A stretch of 60,389 nucleotides of DNA from Paenibacillus sp. yr247 (GCF_900103825.1 NZ_FNIF01000028.1:1-60389); one strand, 5' to 3'; positions 1 to 8,313 are shown, counted from the first letter of the stretch. Translations and numbers: made by a program. The notes: generated by a model from the sequence alone, not told the origin.

Positions 1-161
1 TTGCGTTGCTAGCGAGATTTTACAATCTCTTTTTGGTCGATTACTCGACCGTGCTTACTCACTCGTTGTTCAGTTTTCAAAGATCAATTTCTTTCGTATT
101 TCATCACCATCTGTTTAGCGGCGACTTTTTTAATATACCACATTGACCTAGTCGATTGCAA
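1..161 (-). promoter_or_regulatory. rRNA operon promoter and 16S leader (16S itself lies outside the window)
   Basis: On the minus strand a promoter TTGCAA (156-161), 18 bp spacer, TATATT (132-137) is preceded by an A/T-rich stretch that could act as an UP element. The transcript then carries the CTTTGAAAACTGAACA element found before 16S genes in Bacillales (about 70-90), followed by two short hairpins (35-50 and 14-30). The 16S gene should start just beyond base 1. That the operon continues to the left is inferred from this leader alone. Confidence 0.8.
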
Positions 162-251
162 GTCTTTTTTGAAAAAGTTTTTAAAGGTTTGTCTTCTCAA
201 ATAACTTGCGTGTCCTTCTTATCAAAGGGGCGAGTTATAAAATAACACAGA

Positions 252-282
252 AAGAGAGGGTACGTCAAGCACATACCCCCTA
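252..282 (-). terminator. Probable terminator of the small ORF at 280-510
   Basis: A 7 bp stem (arms 258-264 and 272-278, one G-U pair) overlaps the TAG stop of the 280-510 gene on the minus strand. It is followed by a pyrimidine-rich run, TCTCTTTCTG. The U-tract is imperfect, so termination may be partial. It sits about 90 bp upstream of the rRNA promoter and would insulate it. Confidence 0.5.
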
Positions 283-510
283 TTTTTTTTGAGCTTGATA
301 ATTACGATTTCTGGCATATTTCGATATTTCCTTTGGTGTAGCTAAGCGAGCATACATCCTAAAGATCACTTTATATCTGGATTCTATAGCCCCTTTGATC
401 TCTTGATCAATTCTTTTGTCATTGAGATCGAACAACATTTCATCTAATTCTTTCCGAAGCACATAATCCAACTCTCTGCATTCGCGATCATTGAACAAAA
501 ATCCGAGCAT
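280..510 (-). CDS. Small conserved-looking hypothetical protein
   Basis: A 76-residue, highly charged and probably all-helical protein with no signal peptide or membrane segment. Its core reads ELDYVLRKELDEMLFDLND, and the C-terminus is basic (KYARNRNYQAQKK). The frame extends 4 codons upstream to a TTG at 522, but that codon is too close to the GAGGGG sequence to be used. The ATG at 510 is more likely, although its ribosome binding site is weak. I do not assign a function. The gene lies between an rRNA operon and a SpoIIM-family gene and ends at a possible terminator. I have a vague memory of similar small proteins in Paenibacillus, which is not evidence of role. Confidence 0.6.
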   Translation of the reverse strand: MLGFLFNDRECRELDYVLRKELDEMLFDLNDKRIDQEIKGAIESRYKVIFRMYARLATPKEISKYARNRNYQAQKK

Positions 511-663
511 ACATCCATCCAAACCCCTCTCGACGGTAGAGATTTATGGCGCTAACAGTTTGATTTAAAGAAGTGGCAGACCAACAACTTCGCCCGCCCT
601 CCCTACTGCTTTACTGTTATGCTCAGATTTTGCCATTTTTATGACAAACATTCTGAAAAAATT

Positions 664-1281
664 TTACAGATGCACCAACCAGTATGTAAGTGTACTTTCA
701 ATGATTGCTGCGAGCAGCAATAGTGCGACAATAGACACGAGCAATGGTTTTGTTAGATGGAGTGTTTTCACTAGTTCTGCACGAGCGGTTCTGGCTTTAA
801 CTGGTATGAAGAGCTGAGCACCGGACTTCCAGACCAACATACCCAGTTTAAGTCCATACGCACATGCAATTAAAATAACCGGAATTTCTATAATGCCATG
901 CGGAAGGATCCCCTTAAGAACGATAGCCATTGTGCTTTCATGCGTTTGTAGTGAGAGTACATATCCAAGTATCATTCCATTTGCAACTAACATAAAAAGT
1001 GGCGGTACGCCTAAAAGTAGTCCAAGAAATATGATGGTTATTGATTTTATTGCATTATTTAGAAAAATAATGAAGAAAAACCAGAATTGCGGATGATCCT
1101 TGCTGCTAAGTGATTGACTTAATGATTTAAGTCCTTGCAGCTGTCCTTCCAAAAAATGTGAAAATTGATCAGAGTTCGCCCAACCTAAATAAAAACTGAA
1201 CCCAAATACTAAAACGACTACGATGAAATAATGTTTCATTTCTTTAAAATGTTGGAGCAATGGTTTGAATGTCATTTTCAT
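664..1281 (-). CDS. Stage II sporulation protein M (SpoIIM/DUF95) family membrane protein
   Basis: About 205 residues with roughly five hydrophobic helices: near residues 20-37, a pair near 75-115, one near 130-150, and a C-terminal one. The segment NNAIKSITIIFLGLLLG followed by NGMILGYV and the PHGIIEIP motif is typical of the SpoIIM/DUF95 family. SpoIIM itself belongs to the SpoIID-M-P complex that remodels peptidoglycan during engulfment of the forespore. Whether this copy is the true SpoIIM or a paralogue cannot be told here; its neighbour pdaB is a sporulation gene. GGAGG precedes two ATG codons (1281 and 1275), so the start is uncertain by two residues. Confidence 0.75.
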   Translation of the reverse strand: MKMTFKPLLQHFKEMKHYFIVVVLVFGFSFYLGWANSDQFSHFLEGQLQGLKSLSQSLSSKDHPQFWFFFIIFLNNAIKSITIIFLGLLLGVPPLFMLVANGMILGYVLSLQTHESTMAIVLKGILPHGIIEIPVILIACAYGLKLGMLVWKSGAQLFIPVKARTARAELVKTLHLTKPLLVSIVALLLLAAIIESTLTYWLVHL

Positions 1282-1391
1282 TTTTCCTCCAATTTCGGAA
1301 GCATAAGTACCGTGTGTACGAGCATACATTACTTACTAAAGAGTATACAAGCCTTACCCGTATGTAAGGCATAAGGAGGTACAAGCTATTC

Positions 1392-2174
1392 ATGAACTAT
1401 TTTTTCGTTGTAAACGCTCGTAAATTTAAACAATATGTATTTATTGCTCTTGCCATCGTATTCGCAGCAGCTATTGTCTATTCGGAGCAAAGCAATGTAT
1501 CGGTCTTTTCCAACGCAGAACCATCGGCTATTTATAGCGTACAAACCGAGAGAAAAGTTATTGCACTGACCTTTGATATTTCTTGGGGCGAAAAGCGGGC
1601 TGAACCAATTTTGAGGATTCTTAAGGATAAAGGCGTAAATGATGCCACCTTCTTCCTCTCTTCTCCCTGGAGCAAGAGTCATCCGGAGATTGTAGAACAA
1701 ATTAAGAAGAATGGATTTGAAATTGGCAGTCATGGCAACAAACATGACAATTACAGCACACTAAGTGATGAGGAAATACGTAAACAAATAACTACAGCAC
1801 ATGGTATATTAACGGAATTGATCGGAAAAGAGCCAAACCTCATCCGCTTACCTAATGGTGATTTTGACAAACGCGTGCTCCGAATTGCTGATGACTTGGG
1901 TTATTCTGTTATTCAATGGGACACTGACTCTCAAGATTGGTTGAACAAGGGTGTTGATACGATTATTAACCGCGTAATAACGAAAGCACATCCAGGAGAT
2001 ATTGTTTTACTGCATGCCAGCGATTCATCCCAACAAACACATGAAGCCTTACCGGTTATCATAGATCAGTTGAGATCTAAGGGATATGAATTCGTCACGG
2101 TAAGTGAATTAATTAAACAAACCCAGGTGGAGACGACTCCGGTAGAAGACCGCACGATGAAACAAATTCATTAA
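1392..2174 (+). CDS. pdaB: Sporulation polysaccharide deacetylase family protein PdaB
   Basis: A 260-residue protein with one N-terminal hydrophobic anchor (about residues 14-30) and a NodB-type deacetylase domain from about residue 55 to 245. The first motif is TFDISWG, the variant found in PdaB instead of TFDDG. The metal-binding HGNKH follows near residue 115. Later family motifs LPNGDFD, QWDTDSQDW and VLLHASD are present. In B. subtilis PdaB is made in the forespore and is needed to keep spores stable after they form. The ribosome binding site AAGGAGG lies 12 bases before the ATG. The gene runs divergently from the SpoIIM-family gene and converges on kbaA, with a shared terminator. Confidence 0.9.
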   Translation: MNYFFVVNARKFKQYVFIALAIVFAAAIVYSEQSNVSVFSNAEPSAIYSVQTERKVIALTFDISWGEKRAEPILRILKDKGVNDATFFLSSPWSKSHPEIVEQIKKNGFEIGSHGNKHDNYSTLSDEEIRKQITTAHGILTELIGKEPNLIRLPNGDFDKRVLRIADDLGYSVIQWDTDSQDWLNKGVDTIINRVITKAHPGDIVLLHASDSSQQTHEALPVIIDQLRSKGYEFVTVSELIKQTQVETTPVEDRTMKQIH

Positions 2175-2192
2175 TAAGCCTTGCTTATATTT

Positions 2193-2222
2193 AAAAAAGA
2201 GCTAATGCTATTAGCTCTTTTT
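2193..2222. terminator. Bidirectional terminator between pdaB and kbaA
   Basis: A perfect 11 bp stem (AAAAGAGCTAA and its complement) with a 5-base loop, flanked by A-runs on the left and T-runs on the right, so it can terminate transcription from both sides. It overlaps the last codons of kbaA. Confidence 0.85.
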
Positions 2223-2807
2223 GTTATCCAATATTTTATGTAAAATCAGAATTTGCCATGCATTGCATACGAGCAGCGGGGCCAACATAAACAGACTTGA
2301 TGCTGCATTATCTAACTTTAGTGCAGGTACGGCCTCAAGTACGGATACTGCACACATGAAGAACAAAGTCGGGATAAAGGCATTCCGATTCGTCATCTTC
2401 ACCTTCCAATAAGCAACAGCCAAAGAAATAATCAATATAATAACAGGTAATACAGAGTAACTGAACACTGATTCTGTACCCTCAAAATTAGTCATCCTGA
2501 GATAAACGAGGTCAAACAGAACAACAATGACAACGGTTAATTGTAAAAGATCCCATATTGTCCTAGACCGAATGATTCCTGCAGCGATGAACCTGACAAT
2601 CAGGTAAGCAAAAAAGCCCATTTGACTCAGTACGCTTATTGTCGCACCACCAAGTAACATATTCAATACATTAAATCCTACTGCCGATAACCCCATAACC
2701 GAAAACTCTTTGTCGGAATATTGTAAAATGAGTCCAATACCTATAGATACAATCATTCCTAATAATAATGTTGTCCAAAATAAGTGAAACCATTTACGCA
2801 ACGTCAA
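2211..2807 (-). CDS. kbaA: KinB-signalling pathway activator KbaA
   Basis: A 198-residue integral membrane protein with about six hydrophobic segments. Length and key stretches (SQMGFFAYL, VLFDLVYLR, LEAVPALK, LVCNAWQILILHK) fit KbaA, a membrane protein that lets the sensor kinase KinB signal into the sporulation phosphorelay. The start is taken as the TTG at 2807, eight bases after GGAGG. This gives MTLRKWFHLFW, which aligns with the known N-terminus; the in-frame ATG at 2813 is only two bases from the Shine-Dalgarno sequence. It sits between gerD and pdaB as in B. subtilis, but with inverted orientation relative to both. Confidence 0.9.
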   Translation of the reverse strand: MTLRKWFHLFWTTLLLGMIVSIGIGLILQYSDKEFSVMGLSAVGFNVLNMLLGGATISVLSQMGFFAYLIVRFIAAGIIRSRTIWDLLQLTVVIVVLFDLVYLRMTNFEGTESVFSYSVLPVIILIISLAVAYWKVKMTNRNAFIPTLFFMCAVSVLEAVPALKLDNAASSLFMLAPLLVCNAWQILILHKILDNKKS

Positions 2808-2881
2808 GATCATTACCTCCACACTTCAACTCTAATTGTTAATTGTACCAACGTTTGAGATAAAAAGCCAACGAATGGTCC

Positions 2882-2910
2882 TTATAATCTGTCCCTAACC
2901 ACACATACTA
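2882..2910 (+). promoter_or_regulatory. Candidate sigma-G promoter of gerD
   Basis: TTATA (2882-2886), 17 bp spacer, CATACTA (2904-2910). The -10 is a perfect match to the forespore sigma-G/F consensus and the -35 differs from GYATA only at the first base. It lies 35 bp upstream of the gerD ATG. gerD is a sigma-G gene in B. subtilis, so the assignment is plausible but rests on sequence matching. Confidence 0.6.
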
Positions 2911-2944
2911 ACACTATTAAGCTAGGGAAGGGGAGCATGTTCTT

Positions 2945-3766
2945 ATGTTTAAAAGAAGGTCAATAAAGCTTCAAGTTCTACTGTTCATTTCTGTTGCCTT
3001 ACTTCTCTCTTCATGTGGATCCGATAAATCATCTCAAGGTCAATCTCAAGCCAATACGTATAAAGAACAAAAGACAATGATTCTTGATATTTTGAAGTCA
3101 GATGATGGGAAGAAGGCAATTAGCGCTGCAAACCGCAGCATAATGAATGGTGATGTGGGGTCCAATAGTTTCGCTGGGCAATCTCAAATCAAGCTTCTCT
3201 CTGCGAATGAATCTTTACAGCTGCAAATGGCGGTCAAAGACGTTCTCACTGCAAAAGAGAATAATAAATTTCTCTCAGATATGATGAAGGACCCTAAATT
3301 TGCCGGCGATTTTGCTAAAGCTATTCAAAAAGAAACCAAGCAGATGTTCAAAGAGCTTTTAAAAGACCCCGAATATCAAAAAGCGCTCATTGATGTCATG
3401 AAGAACCCTGATTATGAGAAGATGATACTCGATATCATGAAAACTGCCGCCTATCGCCAGCAAATGATGACGGTGATGGAAGAATCGATACAGAGCCCTC
3501 TATTCCGTGCACACATGGTAGAGCTGCTTAAGTCGGCCATAGCACAGCAAAGTAAGCCTGAGCAGATGCCTACGGCTAAAAGTGATCAGAAGAAAAGCGA
3601 TAGCGGCCAGAAGAAAAGCGATAGCGGCGGAGACAAAGGAGGAGGTGGCGGAGACAGCGGCGAAGATAGCGGCGGAGACAAAAAGAAGGATGATAAAAGT
3701 GATTCAGGAGACTCAGAAAAGCAAGATGACAAGAAAAAGAAAGATTCAAGTTCATCTGATTCTTAA
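2945..3766 (+). CDS. gerD: Spore germination lipoprotein GerD
   Basis: A 273-residue lipoprotein. The signal peptide ends in the lipobox LLSSC, with the lipidated cysteine at residue 24. The helical middle (about 40-200) has the repeated phrase DPKFAGDF / DPEYQKALIDVMKNPDYEK, typical of GerD. GerD is anchored in the inner spore membrane and is needed to cluster germinant receptors into a germinosome. From about residue 205 the protein ends in a low-complexity tail rich in Ser, Asp, Gly and Lys. As I recall, GerD of B. subtilis is about 185 residues, so this tail is a long extension. GGGGAG lies nine bases before the ATG. Confidence 0.92.
   Translation: MFKRRSIKLQVLLFISVALLLSSCGSDKSSQGQSQANTYKEQKTMILDILKSDDGKKAISAANRSIMNGDVGSNSFAGQSQIKLLSANESLQLQMAVKDVLTAKENNKFLSDMMKDPKFAGDFAKAIQKETKQMFKELLKDPEYQKALIDVMKNPDYEKMILDIMKTAAYRQQMMTVMEESIQSPLFRAHMVELLKSAIAQQSKPEQMPTAKSDQKKSDSGQKKSDSGGDKGGGGGDSGEDSGGDKKKDDKSDSGDSEKQDDKKKKDSSSSDS
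3583..3690 (+). repeat. Tandem repeats encoding the GerD C-terminal tail
   Basis: Two near-identical 21-base units (CAGAAGAAAAGCGATAGCGG core, first at about 3587, second at about 3608) are followed by degenerate GGCGGAGACA units. They encode QKKSDSG twice and then G/D/S-rich sequence. Such in-frame units are expected to vary in number between strains. Confidence 0.75.
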
Positions 3767-3777
3767 TAGCACAGAAA

Positions 3778-3814
3778 ATAGGGCATGTGGATTTTCCCTC
3801 CATATGCCCTTTTC
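3778..3814. terminator. Bidirectional terminator between gerD and salA
   Basis: Stem arms GGGCATGTGGA (3781-3791) and TCCATATGCCC (3799-3809), one G-U pair, with A-rich and T-rich flanks on the two sides. It serves the convergent gerD and salA genes. Confidence 0.85.
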
Positions 3815-3817
3815 TAT

Positions 3818-4915
3818 TTACATTTCTAATTTCGTGATGATACTCGCGGCCATGTCCAAATAGATTTGTCCAGCCTTCGAATCTTGTTTGTAGACGGATG
3901 GGGAATAATCAATTTCCGAAATATGATTATCAGGAGCACCCAATGGAATTTGCGCTAATAAATCACTGTGCAGATCTTCCGCCAGTTTAGCTCCTCCACC
4001 TTTACCGAATATGAAATCTTTGCTGCCGCATTCTTTGCATTCATAGTAGGACATATTCTCAATGATACCTAGAATTTCATGGTTCGTTTGAATAGCCATT
4101 GCCCCTGCTCTAGCCGCTACAAAGGCTGCTGTCGCATGCGGCGTAGTTACAATCACTTCTTTACTTTGAGGGATTAGCTGATGCACGTCTAAGGCAACGT
4201 CCCCTGTACCAGGAGGCAGATCAAGAAGTATGTATTCTACATCTCCCCAATTAACTTCATTGAAGAAGTTGCGCAGCATTTTTCCAAGCATAGGCCCACG
4301 CCAAACCACAGGTGCGTTATCTTGAACGAAGAAGCCCATGGAAATCACTTTAACACCAAACTTCTCGACGGGCATGATCACGTTATCGACAAGCTTCGGC
4401 TGCTCCTCGATACCCATCATATCAGGGATACTAAAGCCGTATATATCCGCATCAATGATTCCTACTTTTTTACCTTTACGGGCTAAGGCAACGGCTAAAT
4501 TAACAGTTACTGTCGATTTACCCACACCACCCTTTCCACTTGCAATTGCTATAAATTCAACTTTGGAAGATTCCCCCAGTATCGGTTGCTCAATTGGCGG
4601 TTGGACTTGTTTGGATTTCTTTTGCTCCGCTGCAGCCGGTTGAACCAACTCTTTGATCTGGTTGCTCTCATACTCTGTCATAAGTCTGAAACGAATATGT
4701 ACTTGAGCCACACCCAAAGTTTCTAAAGCCTGTTGAATGTAAGCCTTAGCTTTTTCTTTGTACGCCTCATCTTCTGTTGCAACGATTAAGCTTAGAGAAA
4801 CATTAGCTTCTTTAAATAAAATATCTCTGACTAAATTCAACTCTACAACACTTTTGTTGAAATGAGGTTCCATAAGAGGTCTTAAAGCTTCAAATAGCTG
4901 ATCTTTATTTATCAT
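3818..4915 (-). CDS. salA: Mrp/NBP35-type P-loop ATPase (SalA)
   Basis: 365 residues. An N-terminal MIP18/DUF59-like domain (about 1-90) is joined by a proline/glutamine linker to a ParA/Mrp ATPase domain. The domain carries the deviant Walker A motif GKGGVGKST at about 130, then DADIYGFSIPDMM and LLDLPPGTGD. A CKECG pair near residue 310 fits iron-sulfur or metal binding in the Mrp family. In B. subtilis this locus encodes SalA, a regulator that represses scoC. Related proteins act as Fe-S carriers, and either role could hold. ATG 4915 is preferred over the upstream GTG (4921). It follows cwlD by 60 bp. Confidence 0.88.
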   Translation of the reverse strand: MINKDQLFEALRPLMEPHFNKSVVELNLVRDILFKEANVSLSLIVATEDEAYKEKAKAYIQQALETLGVAQVHIRFRLMTEYESNQIKELVQPAAAEQKKSKQVQPPIEQPILGESSKVEFIAIASGKGGVGKSTVTVNLAVALARKGKKVGIIDADIYGFSIPDMMGIEEQPKLVDNVIMPVEKFGVKVISMGFFVQDNAPVVWRGPMLGKMLRNFFNEVNWGDVEYILLDLPPGTGDVALDVHQLIPQSKEVIVTTPHATAAFVAARAGAMAIQTNHEILGIIENMSYYECKECGSKDFIFGKGGGAKLAEDLHSDLLAQIPLGAPDNHISEIDYSPSVYKQDSKAGQIYLDMAASIITKLEM

Positions 4916-4975
4916 AGCCACACCACACCTTTATTCAGACATCGTATTTGTGGCTTTAATTATATCACATTATGA

Positions 4976-5731
4976 TCAAGAACCAACTTTTTCCCCAGCA
5001 TAAAATCTTAAAACACCTTGATAGATAGATGCTGCCACCATCTTCTGGTATTTTTCATTAGCAAGCAATCTTGCTTCCTCCGGATTTGAAAGGAAACCCA
5101 CTTCTACAAGAGCACTAGGAATTTTTAACGATTTTAATAAGTAAACGGTCTTGTCAGCCTGTTTGGCAACACGATCGGTATTTTCTAGGTTTCTCTTTAA
5201 TTCCAGCTGAATAAGTGACGCTAAATTAGGATTGTTAGGATTATTTGTATAATAGAACGTTTGTGCGCCTTTCCACTTCGAAGAAGGTATACTGTTCAAA
5301 TGGACACTAAGAAACATATCTGCATTTTTTTCATTGATGAGATCGGCACGATTGTGGAGATCTTCTGTTTTTCTTTTACTGTAACCTTTTGTACCCGGTT
5401 CAGCCAAGTCTGTATCCGTTTCCCTTGTCATAATGACTAGCGCACCGGCCTGCTGTAAATAATCACGCAGCTGGAGTGTGATCGCTAAATTAATATCCTT
5501 CTCAATAACCCCTTCCTTACTGGAAGCACCACCATCAGGTCCACCATGCCCTGCATCAAGAGCAATCGTTTTACCCGACAATGGTAAATTCCACTCCGAC
5601 CATGTTTTCGTCGCCGGCAGTTCATAGGCGTAGATGAAAACTACAAGTGCGACCAACAAAGTGGAGAGAACAAGCTTAAGACTACTGTGAAAAGTCAGCC
5701 AGACGACCAGCCTCTTCTTCCTTTTACGCAT
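4976..5731 (-). CDS. cwlD: Germination-specific N-acetylmuramoyl-L-alanine amidase CwlD
   Basis: 251 residues: a basic start (RKRKKR), one membrane anchor (about 18-36) and an Amidase_3 domain. The zinc ligands are visible: DAGHGG, the glutamate of EKDINL, SVHLNS, and the catalytic VEVGFLSNPEE. CwlD cleaves the amide bond between muramic acid and peptide during spore cortex synthesis, the first step to muramic-delta-lactam that marks cortex for lysis at germination. GAGGTGG lies just before the ATG at 5731; upstream in-frame codons lack a ribosome binding site. It is downstream of sat by 71 bp. Confidence 0.92.
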   Translation of the reverse strand: MRKRKKRLVVWLTFHSSLKLVLSTLLVALVVFIYAYELPATKTWSEWNLPLSGKTIALDAGHGGPDGGASSKEGVIEKDINLAITLQLRDYLQQAGALVIMTRETDTDLAEPGTKGYSKRKTEDLHNRADLINEKNADMFLSVHLNSIPSSKWKGAQTFYYTNNPNNPNLASLIQLELKRNLENTDRVAKQADKTVYLLKSLKIPSALVEVGFLSNPEEARLLANEKYQKMVAASIYQGVLRFYAGEKVGS

Positions 5732-5802
5732 AAAAAATCCACCTCTGTTCCCCATAGACTCTGTAACATCTATATGGGACAGGGTGGACAAATATACCAT
5801 GC

Positions 5803-6975
5803 TTATACTTGATATTCAGGGTCTCTTAGACCTTCAATAAGAACTTCCGCAACCTCGGGACGAGTAAACTCCGGAGGCGGGCATTGACCGTCTCTGAGTA
5901 ATCCACGAACCTTTGTACCCGAGAGATGCATATGATGGGATTTATCATGAGGACACGTTTTGCTAGAAGCCATATTCCCACATTTGGTACAAAAAAAGCT
6001 ATGTTCAAAGAACAATGGCATAATTCCGATTTCTTCAGCAGTAAAATTACTGAAAATTTCTTGTGCTTCATAGGTACCATAATAATCACCAACACCCGCG
6101 TGATCCCGTCCTACGATGAAATGCGTACAACCATAATTCCTACGCACAATAGCATGCAAAATCGCCTCACGAGGCCCTGCATAACGCATAGCAGCCGGGT
6201 ATACACCTAAGAAAGTACGATCCTTCGGATAATAGTTCTCAAGCAAAACAAGATAGCTTTTCATACGAACATCTGCTGAGATGTCATCGGATTTAGTCTC
6301 ACCTACAAGCGGGTTGAGGAAAAGAGCATCCACGATTTCCATAGCTGACTTTTGAATGTACTCATGAGCTCGATGGACAGGATTACGTGTTTGGAAGCCA
6401 ACAATGGTTTTCCAACCTTTTTCGGCAAAAATACGACGAGTTTCAGATGGATCAAAGTAAAACTCTTCAAATTTCTTAGGTTTTGGACGGTTAACCAGCT
6501 GAATAGGTCCTCCGATATTCGTAGAAGAACGCGAGAACAGCTTATCTACACCAGGGTGAGCCATATCATCTGTTTTGAAGATCTTAATTGCTTCATTAGT
6601 TTGATCTACTGTATAGATGCTGGTTACATCTAATATCGCATAAATCACACCATCTTCTTCACCAACAAGCGCTACTTGTTCACCGATCGAAATGGAAGCT
6701 GCAACTACTGGATCAATAGATAATGTTATCGGAATACTCCATACGGTCCCATCAGAAAGACGCATTGTTTCTACAACGGATGTGTAGTTTTCCTCATCAA
6801 GAAACCCGACTAATGGTGAAAAAGCACCTACCGCAATAAGATCAAGGTCGGAAATTGTCCATGTATTTACACGTATTTGTTTCAATAATGCTGCTCGTTT
6901 GAGAAGTTCTTCTCTCTGCTCTCCTGGTACCAAGCGGTTAACTAGCTCACCGCCATGAGGTATAATCGTCGTCAT
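5803..6975 (-). CDS. sat: Sulfate adenylyltransferase (ATP sulfurylase)
   Basis: 390 residues. An N-terminal PUA-like domain (1-165) precedes the catalytic domain with [13 protein letters not shown] near 195-207 and [12 protein letters not shown] near 290. A cysteine cluster (FFCTKCGN and [10 protein letters not shown], about 325-350) fits the zinc site of homo-oligomeric bacterial ATP sulfurylases. It makes adenosine phosphosulfate (APS) from ATP and sulfate. It follows cysH by 33 bp and is probably cotranscribed with it. No APS kinase domain is fused and no cysC gene is nearby. Confidence 0.95.
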   Translation of the reverse strand: MTTIIPHGGELVNRLVPGEQREELLKRAALLKQIRVNTWTISDLDLIAVGAFSPLVGFLDEENYTSVVETMRLSDGTVWSIPITLSIDPVVAASISIGEQVALVGEEDGVIYAILDVTSIYTVDQTNEAIKIFKTDDMAHPGVDKLFSRSSTNIGGPIQLVNRPKPKKFEEFYFDPSETRRIFAEKGWKTIVGFQTRNPVHRAHEYIQKSAMEIVDALFLNPLVGETKSDDISADVRMKSYLVLLENYYPKDRTFLGVYPAAMRYAGPREAILHAIVRRNYGCTHFIVGRDHAGVGDYYGTYEAQEIFSNFTAEEIGIMPLFFEHSFFCTKCGNMASSKTCPHDKSHHMHLSGTKVRGLLRDGQCPPPEFTRPEVAEVLIEGLRDPEYQV

Positions 6976-7008
6976 TTCGTAGTACCTCCATGATTTCTAT
7001 ATCTATGA

Positions 7009-7701
7009 TTACTTATGAAGTCCGCATTCTGTTTTCTCGATACTAGCCCAACGACCAGCACGCGGGTCTTCACCCTCAGCTACAGGGCGGGTGCAGTGTG
7101 TACAACCGATACTTGGGTAATTACGATCATGTAAGGGATTATAGATCACATCGTTTTCACGAATGTAATTCCATACATCTTCAGATGTCCAACCAGCAAG
7201 CGGATTGAATTTAATCAAGCCAAATTTCACGTCATACTCCACTTTTTTCGCGTTTGCACGAGTAGGCGCTTGATCGCGGCGGATACCTGTGATCCATGCG
7301 TCATAATTTTTTAGAATATCCGTTAAAGGATCTACTTTACGAATGTTACAGCACTGGTTAGCATCGCTTTTCCATAGCTCATCGCCGAATTTCTCAGCTT
7401 GTTCGTCAAGTGTAAACTTAGGCAATACTTGAACGAATTTTGTTCCATAATGTTGTTCTAGGCGATCTCTTGTTTCATACGTTTCTGCGAAATGAACGTT
7501 CGTATCCAAGTAAAAAATATCTACGTTCGGATTAATTTTTTGCAGCATATCGACAAGCACAACATCTTCAGCACCAAAACTGCATGCAAGCGTTAAGCTT
7601 GGGAATGTTTCAACAGCAAGTTTCAATATCGCTTCCGGCGATTGGTTTTCGAATTCTTCTGCAGCTTTCGTTACAAAGGCTTCTTTTTCAAAGAGATTCA
7701 T
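7009..7701 (-). CDS. cysH: Adenylyl-sulfate / phosphoadenylyl-sulfate reductase
   Basis: 230 residues of the PAPS reductase family. ACSFGAEDVVLVD is the PP-loop. The pairs QCCNIRK (about 110) and GCTHC (about 200) supply the four cysteines of the 4Fe-4S cluster found in APS-using enzymes. The C-terminal ECGLHK holds the catalytic cysteine that receives the sulfonate. The cluster motif suggests that APS is the natural substrate, which fits the absence of an APS kinase gene. The start is ATG 7701, seven to eight bases after GGAGG; the upstream GTG overlaps the binding site. It is the first gene of the cysH-sat pair and has its own promoter. Confidence 0.93.
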   Translation of the reverse strand: MNLFEKEAFVTKAAEEFENQSPEAILKLAVETFPSLTLACSFGAEDVVLVDMLQKINPNVDIFYLDTNVHFAETYETRDRLEQHYGTKFVQVLPKFTLDEQAEKFGDELWKSDANQCCNIRKVDPLTDILKNYDAWITGIRRDQAPTRANAKKVEYDVKFGLIKFNPLAGWTSEDVWNYIRENDVIYNPLHDRNYPSIGCTHCTRPVAEGEDPRAGRWASIEKTECGLHK

Positions 7702-7753
7702 AGTAAATACCTCCACATTTTAATTCCGAGTGTTATTGTATGATTTATATTTA

Positions 7754-7781
7754 ATTATAGCTGAGTTCTTATTCGTGTCAA
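7754..7781 (-). promoter_or_regulatory. Sigma-A promoter of cysH-sat
   Basis: TTGACA (7776-7781), 16 bp spacer, TATAAT (7754-7759): both hexamers are perfect. The leader to the cysH ATG is about 45 bases. I see no T-box or S-box in it, so any control by sulfur supply would need a protein factor. Confidence 0.85.
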
Positions 7782-7854
7782 TGACTTTTTATCATTTTGG
7801 TATTAACTTTCTTGAATTCCTTAAAAGTAAATGGCCAATCTCTTCTTTTTAGAC

Positions 7855-7893
7855 AAAAAGAAAAAACCTTTCCGGCATAATGCCAAAAAGGTT
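7855..7893 (-). terminator. Terminator after rpsI
   Basis: A 13 bp stem (arms AACCTTTTTGGCA and TGCCGGAAAGGTT, 7865-7893, one G-U pair and one mismatch) with a 3-base loop, then TTTTTTCTTTTT on the minus strand. A smaller GCGCC/GGCGC hairpin lies between it and the rpsI stop. Confidence 0.9.
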
Positions 7894-7920
7894 TCTCTTG
7901 AGCGCCAAAGGCGCAAAATC

Positions 7921-8313
7921 TTAACGTTTCGAGAATTGAGGAGCGCGACGAGCGGCTTTCAATCCATATTTTTTACGCTCTTTCATACGGGAATCACGTG
8001 TTAAGAATCCTGCTTTTTTCAAGGATCCACGGTATTCCGGATCAGCTTTTAGCAATGCGCGGGAAATCCCGTGACGAATTGCTCCAGCTTGTCCGCTGAT
8101 TCCACCACCATTTGCAAGAACCAGAACATCGTATTTACCGACAGTCTCAGTTAATGCTAATGGTTGTTTAACGATCAGCTTCAAAGTTTCTAGACCGAAA
8201 TATTCGTCTAGATCACGTTTATTGATAATGATGCGTCCTTCACCCGGTACTAGGCGCACGCGCGCTACCGAATGTTTACGACGACCCGTTCCATAATATT
8301 GAACTTGTGCCAC
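7921..8313 (-). CDS. rpsI: 30S ribosomal protein S9
   Basis: 130 residues, the usual length. [16 protein letters not shown] at the start, [15 protein letters not shown] in the middle and the C-terminal tail [14 protein letters not shown], whose last arginine reaches the P-site tRNA, are all intact. It follows rplM by 18 bp, the standard L13-S9 pair. Confidence 0.98.
   Translation of the reverse strand: MAQVQYYGTGRRKHSVARVRLVPGEGRIIINKRDLDEYFGLETLKLIVKQPLALTETVGKYDVLVLANGGGISGQAGAIRHGISRALLKADPEYRGSLKKAGFLTRDSRMKERKKYGLKAARRAPQFSKR

Noticed and set aside
560..640. A 23-codon minus-strand ORF (MAKSEHNSKAVGRAGEVVG...) between the small ORF and the SpoIIM-family gene
   Set aside because: No ribosome binding site, no recognisable similarity, and it is short enough to occur by chance.
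6352..6633. Long open frames on the plus strand opposite sat and many other genes
   Set aside because: They are antisense shadows of well-identified genes, with no ribosome binding sites and unnatural composition (rich in Cys, Ser, Phe).
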